Source: Betaproteobacteria bacterium RIFCSPLOWO2_02_FULL_63_19 (GTDB lineage: Bacteria > Pseudomonadota > Gammaproteobacteria > Burkholderiales > SG8-39). Taken from it: a DNA stretch of 37,206 nt. The stretch is from positions 126,394-163,599 of the forward strand of contig MEQX01000004.1 of the NCBI GenBank assembly GCA_001770415.1. Reading direction: 5' to 3'. Under the pieces are notes generated by a model that saw only the letters and a list, made by a program, of their open reading frames with translations, searched no databases and was not told where the DNA came from. Every line of letters begins with the position of its first letter. The first letter of the stretch is position 1. This document shows positions 1 to 7,822 of this stretch, piece after piece. The translations under genes were made by a program, and so were the position numbers.

Positions 1-189
1 GACGACGTCCCACACCACCTCTACGCGTTGATCATCCCGGCGCTCGATCAGGCCGAGATCGATCAACTGCGTCACGTCTCGAAATCGCGCCGCAGCTTGC
101 CCAAGGAACATGAAATGATGGGGTATCTCCTTATCGCGAACGTGCCGGTGGTCGCACTTGCCCGACTCGTTGTCACGACGCTGGAATAA
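1..189 (+). CDS. C-terminal end of an unrecognised protein (5' end outside window)
   Basis: Frame 1 is open from the first base to a TAA at 187-189 and encodes 62 residues. It has the G/C-rich third positions typical of this genome (for example GTC, CTC, ATC, CTG, CGC), which is why I favour this strand. The peptide begins DDVPHHLYALIIPAL and ends ALARLVVTTLE. I do not recognise a family. Its last 17 bases overlap the end of the VapC remnant on the other strand. The opposite strand of 1-172 is also open, so the strand assignment is not certain. Confidence 0.4.
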   Translation, partial: DDVPHHLYALIIPALDQAEIDQLRHVSKSRRSLPKEHEMMGYLLIANVPVVALARLVVTTLE

Positions 190-300
190 TCTGAAACCGG
201 CCCATGCGATATGATCGGTATAGCTCAAAGTCGCGGCGGTCGAGAGTGAAGATCCGCGAAACTCGTTTCCGTTCAGCCACGCTGACGGGCCCCGCGCGAC
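173..300 (-). pseudogene. VapC-type PIN-domain toxin, C-terminal remnant
   Basis: The last ~39 codons of a minus-strand frame ending at 173 match the C-terminus of VapC ribonuclease toxins: RIFTLDRRDFELYR followed by GRFQIIP, i.e. the last PIN-domain strand and helix with the TLDxRDF signature. Upstream in the same frame the translation becomes arginine-rich and unrelated, and the N-terminal half with the first catalytic aspartates is missing. No VapB antitoxin is visible. I read this as a decayed toxin-antitoxin locus. The right boundary (~292-300) is approximate. Confidence 0.6.
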
Positions 301-465
301 GCCTGAGCTTCACCAGGCCCGGATGCCCACGGTCACTACCGCGGAGAAGTCCCATGCTATTGTCTCGCCGCCCGGAGCAAAGCGATCCTCCCGGGACGGT
401 CCGTGAACCAGACAGGAAGGGTTTGCCCGCCTCGATCGAAGCGACCATACAAAGGAGCCCCTCGA

Positions 466-1251
466 ATGCTTGAACTCTATCACCACGGAACCTCCGTATG
501 TGCCGCCAAGCCGCGCATCGCGCTGGCCGAAAAAGCTCTGCCATGGGTGAGCCGCTACGTCGATATCCTCAAGGACGAACATTTTGCTCCCGAATACCTC
601 AAGCTCAATCCCAAGGGCGTGGTGCCCACGCTGGTTCATGATGGGCGCGTCATCAGGGAGTCCACGCTGATCGGGGAATATCTCGACGAAGTCTTTCCCG
701 ACCCGCCCCTCAAGCCGTCCGACCCGTGGGATCGGGTCAGGATGCGTCTGTGGACCAAGCGGCTTGACGAGGAACTGCATGCCGCATGCGGTATCGTCAC
801 GTTCGCGATCTCGCATCGCCACGCGGTGCTGGCCAATCCGCCGGAACTCGTCGAAGCCTATATCGACAAGGCAGGACCGGCCGAGCGCGAGCGCCGCAGA
901 CGGAAACTGCAGCGCGGTATCGACGACCCGGAGGCGCAAGGCGCGCTGCGCGTCTACGACCGGTTTCTCGAGGACATGAATACCGCGCTTGAAGATCAGC
1001 CCTGGCTCGCCGGCGAGCATTTTTCCCTCGCCGAGGTCGGCGTCATTCCCTACGTCAACCGGCTGGACATGCTGCAACTGTCCGGCCTTTGGACGGAGCA
1101 GCGGCCGCATCTTGCGGACTGGTTCGCGCGCGTCAAAGCGCGGGCCAGCTTCGAGCCGGCGCTGTTCGGCTACGTTCCGCCCGCGTTGCGGGAACTCATG
1201 CGCGAACGCGGCACCGAGGCCTGGCCTGGCGTTCGGGCGCTTCTCGAATGA
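466..1251 (+). CDS. Glutathione S-transferase family protein
   Basis: A 261-residue cytosolic GST. The N-terminal thioredoxin-like domain (about 1-80) starts LELYHHGTSVCAAKPRIALA, with Ser10/Cys12 at the usual thiol-activating position, and carries the cis-proline and glutathione-binding segments GVVPTLVHDG and RESTLIGEYLDE. The C-terminal helical domain contains PWLAGEHFSLAEVGVIPYV, the usual N-capping/hydrophobic-staple motif. An arginine-rich insertion around 135-160 makes it longer than typical 200-230-residue GSTs. The ATG at 466 is chosen because AGGAG lies at 453-457; an in-frame extension to 403 has no ribosome site and unlikely sequence. It converges on the UbiD operon. Substrate unknown; bacterial relatives act in detoxification or aromatic degradation. 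Confidence 0.85.
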   Translation: MLELYHHGTSVCAAKPRIALAEKALPWVSRYVDILKDEHFAPEYLKLNPKGVVPTLVHDGRVIRESTLIGEYLDEVFPDPPLKPSDPWDRVRMRLWTKRLDEELHAACGIVTFAISHRHAVLANPPELVEAYIDKAGPAERERRRRKLQRGIDDPEAQGALRVYDRFLEDMNTALEDQPWLAGEHFSLAEVGVIPYVNRLDMLQLSGLWTEQRPHLADWFARVKARASFEPALFGYVPPALRELMRERGTEAWPGVRALLE

Positions 1252-1282
1252 ACCGGTTCAGGGGCGCGGCGACGGTTGGTAT

Positions 1283-1304
1283 GCGCCGCAGGCCGCGCGC
1301 GGCG
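1283..1304. terminator. GC-rich hairpin between convergent genes
   Basis: CGCCGC (1284-1289) and GCGGCG (1299-1304) form a 6-bp stem with a 9-base loop, directly after the stop codon of the UbiD gene and 30 bases after the GST stop. No T-tract follows on either strand, so Rho-independent function is uncertain. Confidence 0.25.
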
Positions 1305-2810
1305 TCACTCCACTCCGGTTTCGGTCAGAACCTGATGCCATTTTTCCATCAGCTTGTCTCTGAGTTCGTTGCTGACCCTGGAGATCGGATACCAGTCATC
1401 TTTCCAGGCAATGTCACGGCAGGCATCGATGACAATCCGGCCCTGGGTCAGCGGAACCGCCTTGTCGGAGGACCTCTTTTCCTTCAGAGGGATGGCGGTG
1501 TTGACGTTGTTGGTATGGCATCCCGTGATGATCTGGATCTGCCGCTCGATCCGGCAGCGCGTCACCATGGCCCAGAGCACCTGCTCCAGATTGGACGGAT
1601 CGATGTCGTCCTCGACCACCACGGTGTAGGCGCCCATCTCGGCCGGGTATTGCGAGGCGATCATGCCAACCTTGGTCGCGTGCCCCGAGTACATCTGCTC
1701 GATCGAGATCACGTTGAACAGACCACCGCTGCCGGTGTAGTGGGACCAGACACCCTTGATTCCTGGTACGCCGAAATCGTCCAGCCTGCGTCGGATCGCC
1801 ACCGAATCCGCAACGCCGAGGAACAGCGTGAACGTGTGCTGCGGCACGGCCGGCATGGACCCGGTGAATATCGGGTTGTTGCGATGGTAAATGGCCTTGA
1901 TGTGAATCACCGGTTCGGGAACGGTCAAGAGCCCGCGATTCGCGTAGTAGCCGTGCCATTCGCCGAACGGACCCTCATCGACCCATTCGCCGGGAACGAC
2001 CTCTCCCTCAACGACGATTTCCGCCCTGGCCGGAAGCGGCAGTCCGGTGAATTCGCCCTTGATCACTTCGAGCGGCTCGCCCTTGATGAATCCTGCCGCG
2101 TCAATCTCGGAGGTGCCCCAGGGCACGTCGGTCTGGCATGACAGGAACCAAAGCGCCGGATCCATGCCGACCGCGATCGCAATCGGCATCGTCTTCTGGC
2201 GCGGGAAATACTTCGAATACATCAGGATATTGCCGTGCTTCCCGGGCACTGCGTGCAGTGCCAACGTGTTCTTGCTGACCACCATCGAACGGTAGGTCCC
2301 CACGTTCACCCAGCCGGTGTCCGGATCGCGCTGAATGACGCCATGCTGGGTGCCGAAGAACCGGGCGCCATCCAGTTCATGGTAGCGGGGTATCGGAAAC
2401 TTCAGAATATCGATCTTGTCGCCCGTGAGCACGTTCTCCATGATGGGGCCGCTGGTTACCGTCCTGGGCGGGATGCCCCGAATGTCCCGACTCTTCTTGT
2501 ACCAGCTCTCGTGCAGTTGCATCGGCTGTACCATGCTTTCATCCAGACCCAGTGCCTTGGCGATTCTCCAGGTGGAGCCTATGGTGCCGAAGAGGTTTCT
2601 GAACCCCTTGGGGTAGCCAGGGGTTTCATCGAACAGCACCGCCGGGCGATGGCCTTTGCCCTCGCGGTAGATGAGTTCGACGATGGAGCTCATTTCGACA
2701 TCCCAACTCGCCCCTTTCACATGCTTCAATTCGCCTCGTTGCTCGACCGCCGCCAGAAAATCGCGCAGATCCTGGTAATTCAGTTTGCCTGGCTTGAGTT
2801 GTGCGGACAT
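1305..2810 (-). CDS. UbiD-family prenylated-FMN (de)carboxylase, second copy of operon
   Basis: A 501-residue UbiD-family enzyme, which reversibly decarboxylates aromatic or unsaturated acids using prenylated FMN made by UbiX (no ubiX in this window). The catalytic triad is visible: Arg174 in VNVGTYR, and Glu279 and Glu284 in EGPFGEWHGYY. The prFMN/Mn2+ site segments NLFGTIGSTWRIAKALG and the C-terminal dimerisation region are intact and full length is usual. The ATG at 2810 follows AGGAA with good spacing, 25 bases after the VdcD-type gene. As last gene of the Mo-enzyme operon it probably acts on a related aromatic acid. It differs clearly from the other UbiD here, so this is not a recent duplication. 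The exact substrate cannot be read from sequence. Confidence 0.88.
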   Translation of the reverse strand: MSAQLKPGKLNYQDLRDFLAAVEQRGELKHVKGASWDVEMSSIVELIYREGKGHRPAVLFDETPGYPKGFRNLFGTIGSTWRIAKALGLDESMVQPMQLHESWYKKSRDIRGIPPRTVTSGPIMENVLTGDKIDILKFPIPRYHELDGARFFGTQHGVIQRDPDTGWVNVGTYRSMVVSKNTLALHAVPGKHGNILMYSKYFPRQKTMPIAIAVGMDPALWFLSCQTDVPWGTSEIDAAGFIKGEPLEVIKGEFTGLPLPARAEIVVEGEVVPGEWVDEGPFGEWHGYYANRGLLTVPEPVIHIKAIYHRNNPIFTGSMPAVPQHTFTLFLGVADSVAIRRRLDDFGVPGIKGVWSHYTGSGGLFNVISIEQMYSGHATKVGMIASQYPAEMGAYTVVVEDDIDPSNLEQVLWAMVTRCRIERQIQIITGCHTNNVNTAIPLKEKRSSDKAVPLTQGRIVIDACRDIAWKDDWYPISRVSNELRDKLMEKWHQVLTETGVE

Positions 2811-2835
2811 GATGTTCCTTGCCTGGTTACGTGGG

Positions 2836-3081
2836 TCAATAGCGCGGCTTCGACGCGGCGCCTTCCGGCGGGACGATTGGCGGCTTGGGGATCATTTCGC
2901 GTATTTTCGCTTCGCTGAGCTTGAAATCCGCGTCGTACAGTTCGGGCCGCGTCACCCGGTCCTCCTCGGTGCTTCGCCAGGTGAAGAAGCAACGCGGGCA
3001 ACGGTAGATTTCCCATGCCCCGCTTTCGGGCGAATCGAAGATTTTCGCCGCTCGTTGGTCGTCACATCTCGGACAGATCAT
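2836..3081 (-). CDS. VdcD/BsdD-type small zinc-ribbon subunit of hydroxyarylic acid decarboxylase
   Basis: An 81-residue protein with two CxxC pairs (Cys3/Cys6 and Cys28/Cys31) in MICPRC...YRCPRCFFTWRSTE, the hallmark of the D subunit of non-oxidative vanillate/4-hydroxybenzoate decarboxylases (VdcBCD, BsdBCD, EcdBCD). The C-terminal PKPPIVPP tail also fits. In known systems the subunit accompanies a UbiD-type C subunit and a UbiX-type B subunit; B is absent here. The ATG overlaps the stop of the upstream UbiD gene (3078-3081), so translation is probably coupled. Its presence argues that at least one of the flanking UbiD enzymes acts on a phenolic acid. Confidence 0.85.
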   Translation of the reverse strand: MICPRCDDQRAAKIFDSPESGAWEIYRCPRCFFTWRSTEEDRVTRPELYDADFKLSEAKIREMIPKPPIVPPEGAASKPRY

Positions 3082-4493
3082 GGCTTTGCCTGCATTCTCT
3101 TCTGGATCTCGCCGATCCAGAAATCGGTGTCGGCCGGCAGGTCGACACTGATGTTGTCCTCCATCGGGATGTCGGGATAGACCGGTGTGGTCGCATCGAT
3201 GATCACCTTCGTGCCCAGCCCCCGTATCAGGTGGGCCGGATCGAGCGTCGAGGCAGGCGCATTTGGAATCAACGCCAGGTCTCGCTCCGGACGAAAACGC
3301 GTCGTCAACGCCCAGATCACCTGCTGCAGGTTAAATGGATCAACGTTCGCATCGACGACGATGATCAGCTTCGGATAGGTAATCCCGTGCGGCGTCGACA
3401 ATAGCCGGCATGCAAGGGTCTTGGCGAAACCACCAAAACGCATGCGCGAAGCGATGATGGTGCAGTAACCGTGCGTATACAGCGCGTTCACCGCCTCGAT
3501 CTCCGGAAAATCAAGCTTCATCTGGTTGTAGATCGTGGCGCATGTATTCAACCCCTGCAGATAGTCGATCTCGCCCCAGGGCTCGCCCGTATACAGATTC
3601 TCGAACAGAATCGGGTCGCGCCGCCGGGTGATCCGGTCGACACGGATCTCGACCTGGAGCATGGAAGACGAATACGAACCCGGATACTCGGCAAACGGGC
3701 CTTCCACCGCGCGATGGTGCCGCAGGATCTCTCCCTCGATGATCATTTCCGCACCTGCGGGCACGTCCAGGGCGCCAATCTCCGATGACACGACTTCGAC
3801 GGGAGCCCCGCGGATCGCCCCCATCATTGCGTACTCGTCATCATCGAACTTCAGCGGCGAGGACGCGACGAACGGAACGATCGGATCGTTGGACACCGCG
3901 ATCGCTGCGCGCAGTGGAACGTCGAGCCGTTCGGCGCTGCGAAGATAGGCCGCCAGATCGTGCTGCGCCGAGAGCTGGATGCCGAGCAGGTCGTGGTCCT
4001 TGACCTGAATGCGGTAGATGCCGACGTTCTGGTTCGACGGGTTCTCCGGATCGCGCGCGATGGCGCAAGCTTTGGAGAGGAAGAACCCACCGTCCATTGG
4101 ATTGACGCGAAACAGCGGCAGCTCCCGGAAAAGACTGAAATCGCGCTCGAGAACCACCTCCTTCACCGGCGCGCTCGTGACCCTCTTTGCCGGGACCGGA
4201 TAACGCCCCCATCGCTTCACGATTTCGCGAAACTGTTCCCTGACCGGGGTGTTCTTCGGAAGGTCGAGCGTCAGTGCATGGTTCTCCCAGGAACCGTGCA
4301 CGTTCATCACGATCTTCTTGTCCGGATAGCCGAGGACTTTTTCAAACAGCAGCACCGGTCCGCCCGTCATCCTCCCCGCCGCGCAGGAGATCGTGCGAAC
4401 GTCCGGTTCGAGACGGACCTCTTCCGCGATCCGCAGCAGCCGGCCTTCCTGTTCGGCCTTTTCCAGGAATTCCCGCAGCGAGCCGTAAGGCAA
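3078..4493 (-). CDS. UbiD-family prenylated-FMN (de)carboxylase (VdcC/BsdC-like)
   Basis: A 471-residue UbiD-family enzyme. Catalytic residues are visible as Arg161 (QNVGIYR) and Glu264/Glu269 (EGPFAEYPGSY); the cofactor-binding N-terminal half is complete. Its length and immediate coupling to a VdcD-type subunit make it the likely C subunit of a hydroxyarylic acid decarboxylase. The start is TTG at 4493, preceded by AGAGGAA with 7-base spacing; no ATG lies near the conserved N-terminus (PYGSLREFLEKAEQEG). It sits 12 bases after the ferredoxin gene and so is cotranscribed with the molybdenum enzyme. The reaction could run as decarboxylation or, under high bicarbonate, carboxylation. Confidence 0.87.
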   Translation of the reverse strand: MPYGSLREFLEKAEQEGRLLRIAEEVRLEPDVRTISCAAGRMTGGPVLLFEKVLGYPDKKIVMNVHGSWENHALTLDLPKNTPVREQFREIVKRWGRYPVPAKRVTSAPVKEVVLERDFSLFRELPLFRVNPMDGGFFLSKACAIARDPENPSNQNVGIYRIQVKDHDLLGIQLSAQHDLAAYLRSAERLDVPLRAAIAVSNDPIVPFVASSPLKFDDDEYAMMGAIRGAPVEVVSSEIGALDVPAGAEMIIEGEILRHHRAVEGPFAEYPGSYSSSMLQVEIRVDRITRRRDPILFENLYTGEPWGEIDYLQGLNTCATIYNQMKLDFPEIEAVNALYTHGYCTIIASRMRFGGFAKTLACRLLSTPHGITYPKLIIVVDANVDPFNLQQVIWALTTRFRPERDLALIPNAPASTLDPAHLIRGLGTKVIIDATTPVYPDIPMEDNISVDLPADTDFWIGEIQKRMQAKP

Positions 4494-4505
4494 TTCTTGT
4501 TCCTC

Positions 4506-4838
4506 TCAGATCGGCGTGAACAGGGCGGAGTGCGGACGCGCCTCCATCAGTTTCGCCAGTTCCGCGAGGCTGCCGAAATACATCGTCGCCGCCTGGCAGT
4601 GCTTCACGCAGGCAGGCTTTTCACCGCGAGTCGTTCTCGGCAGGCACAGGTTGCAGTACTGCGTCGGGAAAGGCAGGTAGTCGATGCGCAGCGACTTATC
4701 CGGCCGCTCCGTGATGATTTCGCTCAGGTGGATGCCGCCCCTGCCGACCGGGTAGTTGTGCTCCTGCTTGCAGGCAATCTCGCAGCTGTGGCAGCCGGTG
4801 CAGTACTCGTAGTCGATCATGAGTCCGTTTCGTGCCAT
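4506..4838 (-). CDS. 2x[4Fe-4S] ferredoxin-like subunit, electron partner of the Mo enzyme
   Basis: A 110-residue iron-sulfur protein. Cys13, 16, 19 and 23 (CTGCHSCEIAC) form one classical cluster motif. Cys62/Cys65 (CNLC) with Cys77 and Cys81 (CVKHC) supply a second. DMSO-reductase-family B subunits usually carry four clusters over ~200 residues, so this is a minimal two-cluster version. There is no signal peptide or membrane segment, implying a cytoplasmic partner. It lies 37 bases downstream of the molybdenum-enzyme gene and 12 bases before the UbiD gene. Inference: it passes electrons to or from the Mo enzyme and a soluble redox pool. Confidence 0.85.
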   Translation of the reverse strand: MARNGLMIDYEYCTGCHSCEIACKQEHNYPVGRGGIHLSEIITERPDKSLRIDYLPFPTQYCNLCLPRTTRGEKPACVKHCQAATMYFGSLAELAKLMEARPHSALFTPI

Positions 4839-4875
4839 GTCTCGTCCTTTCGCCAGACTTTGCGCCGGATCCGCG

Positions 4876-7119
4876 CTAGACCTTGTAGATCCGGCACAGC
4901 ATCGTCTTATTCGGTGCGCCGCCGAAACCGGAAGTGCTCTGCTTGCCCATCGGGATGAGCTGATTCACATTCAGGTCCCAGACACCGTAGAAATTCGGTG
5001 CAGTGCCGTCCGTTTCGGGCAGCCACCAGCCGTGTAGCGCGTGTGCCATCTGGCGATGTATGACCGGGGTGAGCTTGGCTCTGCGTTTGACCTTGCCGCG
5101 TACGCCCTCGATCCAGACCCAATCGCCTTCGTTGATGTCGAGCGACTTAGCGGTTTCCGGGTGCAATTCGACTGTCGGATGAGGCTCGATCTCTCGCAGC
5201 CACGGGATCTGACGGTGTTCGCTGTGGAAGAACACCCCGCTGCGCCTGCCGGTGATCAGGATCAGCGGATATTCCTTGTAGACCTCGGGCGTGCTGATCG
5301 GGCCCTCGATGGGTTCCCGGTGATAGGGCAACGGATCCAGCCCCCAGGATTCGTAGGTGGTGCAGTACAGTTCAACCTTGCCCGAAGGCGTTCGGAACCC
5401 CGGCTTGCGGTCCGCACGCAGTTGGCCCTTCTCATGGCGCCGGTACGGCACCGTTCCCGAAGGATGGTTTTTGGGCGCCATGGCCCATGGGCGCTCGGAC
5501 AATTCTTCGAAAGTCAGCCCCGAGGCCTTGAGGCGTTGGGTGAACAGTTCGCGCGTGTTCTTCCACGGTACCGCCTCGGGGTTGAGGCGTTTGGCGAGTT
5601 CGAAATTGATTTCCCAGTCCGACCGGCATTCGCCGACGCTGATGACCTTGCGGATGGCATTCAGCGGCACGCCGGTCGTGAACACCGAGTCCTTTTCCGG
5701 GAAACTGCCCGCCGGAAGGACGATGTCCGCGATCGCCTGCGCCGTGGGCGTCATGAAGGTGTCGACCACCACGTTGAACTCCAGCTTTCGCACCGCCTCG
5801 TAGTGGCGCTTCGGATCCTGCGCGGTGTTCGCCAGGAAATTGTTGGTCTGGCACCACAGCCCTTTGATCGGGTACGGATTGCCGGTCTCCATCTGTTCCA
5901 GCACCACATCCGAGAGTGCCCACGCGCGGAAGTTCTTCACCATCGGGTAGCGGTCCGCCCCGATGCGCTTCTTGGTCAGATTGGATACGAACTCCTCCCC
6001 GTACAGCTGGATTACCTCCTCGGTCGAGTAAGGATAAATCGTGACTCCGAACGGCGGCCGGGTAATGACGTTTCCGCCGGGCACGTCGATGTTGCCCGTG
6101 AGGGCCCAGAGACAATTGAGCGCGTGAATAGTGGCCGTCGCCTCCGAGTTGCTGTCCAGCGGCTGGCCGAATCGCATCGCCGCCGGCTTGCTCGTTGCGT
6201 ACATTCGCGCCGCCTTCGCGATTTTTTCCGCCGGCACCCAGGTAATCGCCTCGACCTTTTCCAGTGGATAGTCGCGTGCACGCTCGGCGAGCTTGTCGAA
6301 TCCGTGCGTCCATTTTTCGACGAAGGCCTTGTCATAGAGGCCTTCCCCGATGATGACGTTGAGCATCCCAAGCGCAAGCGCACCGTCGGTGCCGGGCCGC
6401 AGCTGCAACCAGATTTCGGCGCGCGATGCTTCCCAGGAACACACGGGATCGATCACGATCAGCTTCGTTCCGCGCTTCATCATGTCGACAACCCAGTGGC
6501 CGGAGAAGTAATGATCGGTGCAGTGACTCCCGGCCAGATGCCGCGCCCAGGAGACCATCACCTTGGGCGCAACCCACTCGGGATCCTCGTAGCGCTGCGG
6601 CGAGAACTGCGCGGCATCCGGAAAGGTGAAGTCGCCCGTGACCGAGTGCATCGCGGCCAGGCGCGGCGTGAAGCAGGAAATTCCCGACAGGCCGAACAGC
6701 GTCCAGTTCGGACTGCCGTAGGCATAGGCGAGAAAGATGATGAACCCGCCGGCATCGCGCCCGGTACCCTGCCCAAACACCACCGACTCGGCCCCGTATT
6801 TGTCGCGGATTTCGCGCAGGCGGTGTTCGCAGAGCTCGAGAGCTTCGTCCCAGGAGATCCGTTGCCACTTGCCCTCGCCGCGCTCACCGACGCGTTTCAG
6901 CGGATGCTGGAGGCGATCGGGATGGTTGACGTACTGGGGCATCGCCAGAACCCGCGGGCAGGCGCGCCCCTGAAGATAGGGATGATCCTCGTCCCCCTCG
7001 ACCTTGATCAGCTTGCCGTCCTTGACGTACACCTTGACGCCGCACCCGCCGTGACAGCCGGGGCCTGCGGACCAGGCCCCCATCTTGTGAATCTGCACGC
7101 CTCCGTCGGTATCAGCCAT
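4876..7119 (-). CDS. Cytoplasmic molybdopterin oxidoreductase, DMSO-reductase family
   Basis: A 747-residue bis-MGD molybdenum enzyme. The N-terminal segment AGPGCHGGCGVKVYVKDGKL, continued by GRACPR, is the iron-sulfur region. Cys22, Cys26 and Cys54 match the 2nd-4th ligands of the usual CxxCxxxC-x27-C pattern, but the first ligand position is Gly19. SGISCFTPR places Cys149 as a plausible Mo ligand. The C-terminal molybdopterin-dinucleotide domain (about 620-747) has ILITGRRSGVFFHSEHRQIPWL. No twin-arginine signal is present, so it is cytoplasmic. The ATG at 7119 has GAAGGGGG upstream; a 25-residue in-frame extension to 7194 looks non-coding. It heads the ferredoxin/UbiD operon under an FNR-like box at 7218. 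Relatives include transhydroxylase, resorcinol hydroxylase, catechol dehydroxylase and respiratory reductases; which chemistry applies is inference. Confidence 0.85.
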   Translation of the reverse strand: MADTDGGVQIHKMGAWSAGPGCHGGCGVKVYVKDGKLIKVEGDEDHPYLQGRACPRVLAMPQYVNHPDRLQHPLKRVGERGEGKWQRISWDEALELCEHRLREIRDKYGAESVVFGQGTGRDAGGFIIFLAYAYGSPNWTLFGLSGISCFTPRLAAMHSVTGDFTFPDAAQFSPQRYEDPEWVAPKVMVSWARHLAGSHCTDHYFSGHWVVDMMKRGTKLIVIDPVCSWEASRAEIWLQLRPGTDGALALGMLNVIIGEGLYDKAFVEKWTHGFDKLAERARDYPLEKVEAITWVPAEKIAKAARMYATSKPAAMRFGQPLDSNSEATATIHALNCLWALTGNIDVPGGNVITRPPFGVTIYPYSTEEVIQLYGEEFVSNLTKKRIGADRYPMVKNFRAWALSDVVLEQMETGNPYPIKGLWCQTNNFLANTAQDPKRHYEAVRKLEFNVVVDTFMTPTAQAIADIVLPAGSFPEKDSVFTTGVPLNAIRKVISVGECRSDWEINFELAKRLNPEAVPWKNTRELFTQRLKASGLTFEELSERPWAMAPKNHPSGTVPYRRHEKGQLRADRKPGFRTPSGKVELYCTTYESWGLDPLPYHREPIEGPISTPEVYKEYPLILITGRRSGVFFHSEHRQIPWLREIEPHPTVELHPETAKSLDINEGDWVWIEGVRGKVKRRAKLTPVIHRQMAHALHGWWLPETDGTAPNFYGVWDLNVNQLIPMGKQSTSGFGGAPNKTMLCRIYKV

Positions 7120-7189
7120 TGGGTCCCCCTTCAGGGAATCGGGCTCCCCTGCGCGCCCGGCAATGTGCCGGGAGCCGGAGCCGCGCTCG

Positions 7190-7231
7190 ATCATCGGCGG
7201 GAAGTCTCGATCACCCCTTGATTTAGGTCAA
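7190..7231 (-). promoter_or_regulatory. FNR/Anr-type box with -10-like hexamer, Mo-enzyme operon
   Basis: TTGAT-TTAG-GTCAA at 7218-7231 matches the FNR/Anr consensus (TTGAT-N4-ATCAA) with one change. On the minus strand, GATGAT (7195-7190) follows after 22 bases, the spacing expected if the box sits at -41.5 in a class II activated promoter. The Mo-enzyme ATG is 99 bases beyond the box edge. Binding is predicted, not shown. Confidence 0.7.
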
Positions 7232-7321
7232 GGAGGATTTGGAGCGCTTGCCTGCCAGGACATCCGGCTCGATGGACACGAGCGATGAAATTGCCGACCA
7301 AAATCCTTGGATAAACCGCTT

Positions 7322-7822
7322 CTACTGCGACCGGCTCCAGGTCGCCCGCAGCAGCATGTCTTGCTTGTTGTAGTGGTAGTCCAAATCGCCCTTGTACGCA
7401 TTGTGCAGCGCCTCGGCAATGTCGCGTGCGAGGTGCGTGTCGGTGGTCGTGACCAAAACACCGTCCTCCGCATCCTCGATCTTCATGATGCGCTCGAGCG
7501 GATGCTCGGCCTTCTCCTTCGCTTCATGGTTCTTAACCAGTTGCAGGATCTCGTCGTGGTGCTCGCGCAGAAACCCCCCCTTCAAGATGACGTAGCCCGC
7601 CGGAAACTGGTCGTGGATGCGGTGGCAGGCCGGGCATTTCTCCTCATGTGCTTCGCTGGTCGCCTTGCCCCAGGTCCACCGCCCCTTGTGATATACCGCG
7701 CCGCACTCGGGGCAGCGCGTGGGTTCGCGCAGCTTGCGGCTCGATTTATAACTGTCGTGAACCAGCTCCTGGAATAACTGCTCCCGGCGGACCGGTCGGA
7801 AACCTACACGTTCGTCTTTCAT
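7322..7822 (-). CDS. BCAM0308-family zinc-ribbon protein
   Basis: A 166-residue soluble protein of the family named after Burkholderia cenocepacia BCAM0308. It has two zinc-ribbon CxxC pairs (Cys37/Cys40 in TRCPECGAVYHKGRW and Cys63/Cys66 in KCPACHRI), then a mixed region ending in a basic, tyrosine-containing tail; NMD3-like ribosome-export proteins have comparable ribbons. BCAM0308 lies, as I recall, in the low-oxygen-activated (lxa) locus of that species, which fits the FNR boxes here. The biochemical role is unknown. The ATG overlaps the preceding stop codon by four bases (7819-7822) and GAGG lies at good spacing. Confidence 0.75.
   Translation of the reverse strand: MKDERVGFRPVRREQLFQELVHDSYKSSRKLREPTRCPECGAVYHKGRWTWGKATSEAHEEKCPACHRIHDQFPAGYVILKGGFLREHHDEILQLVKNHEAKEKAEHPLERIMKIEDAEDGVLVTTTDTHLARDIAEALHNAYKGDLDYHYNKQDMLLRATWSRSQ

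Noticed and set aside
7120..7194. N-terminal extension of the Mo enzyme to 7194
   Set aside because: The 25 added residues lack family similarity and the ATG at 7119 has a strong ribosome site. The extension also contains no twin-arginine signal.
5041..7221. A 726-codon open frame on the plus strand opposite the Mo-enzyme gene
   Set aside because: It mirrors the high-G+C coding strand beneath it, has no ribosome site and no recognisable motifs; the minus-strand protein has clear family signatures.
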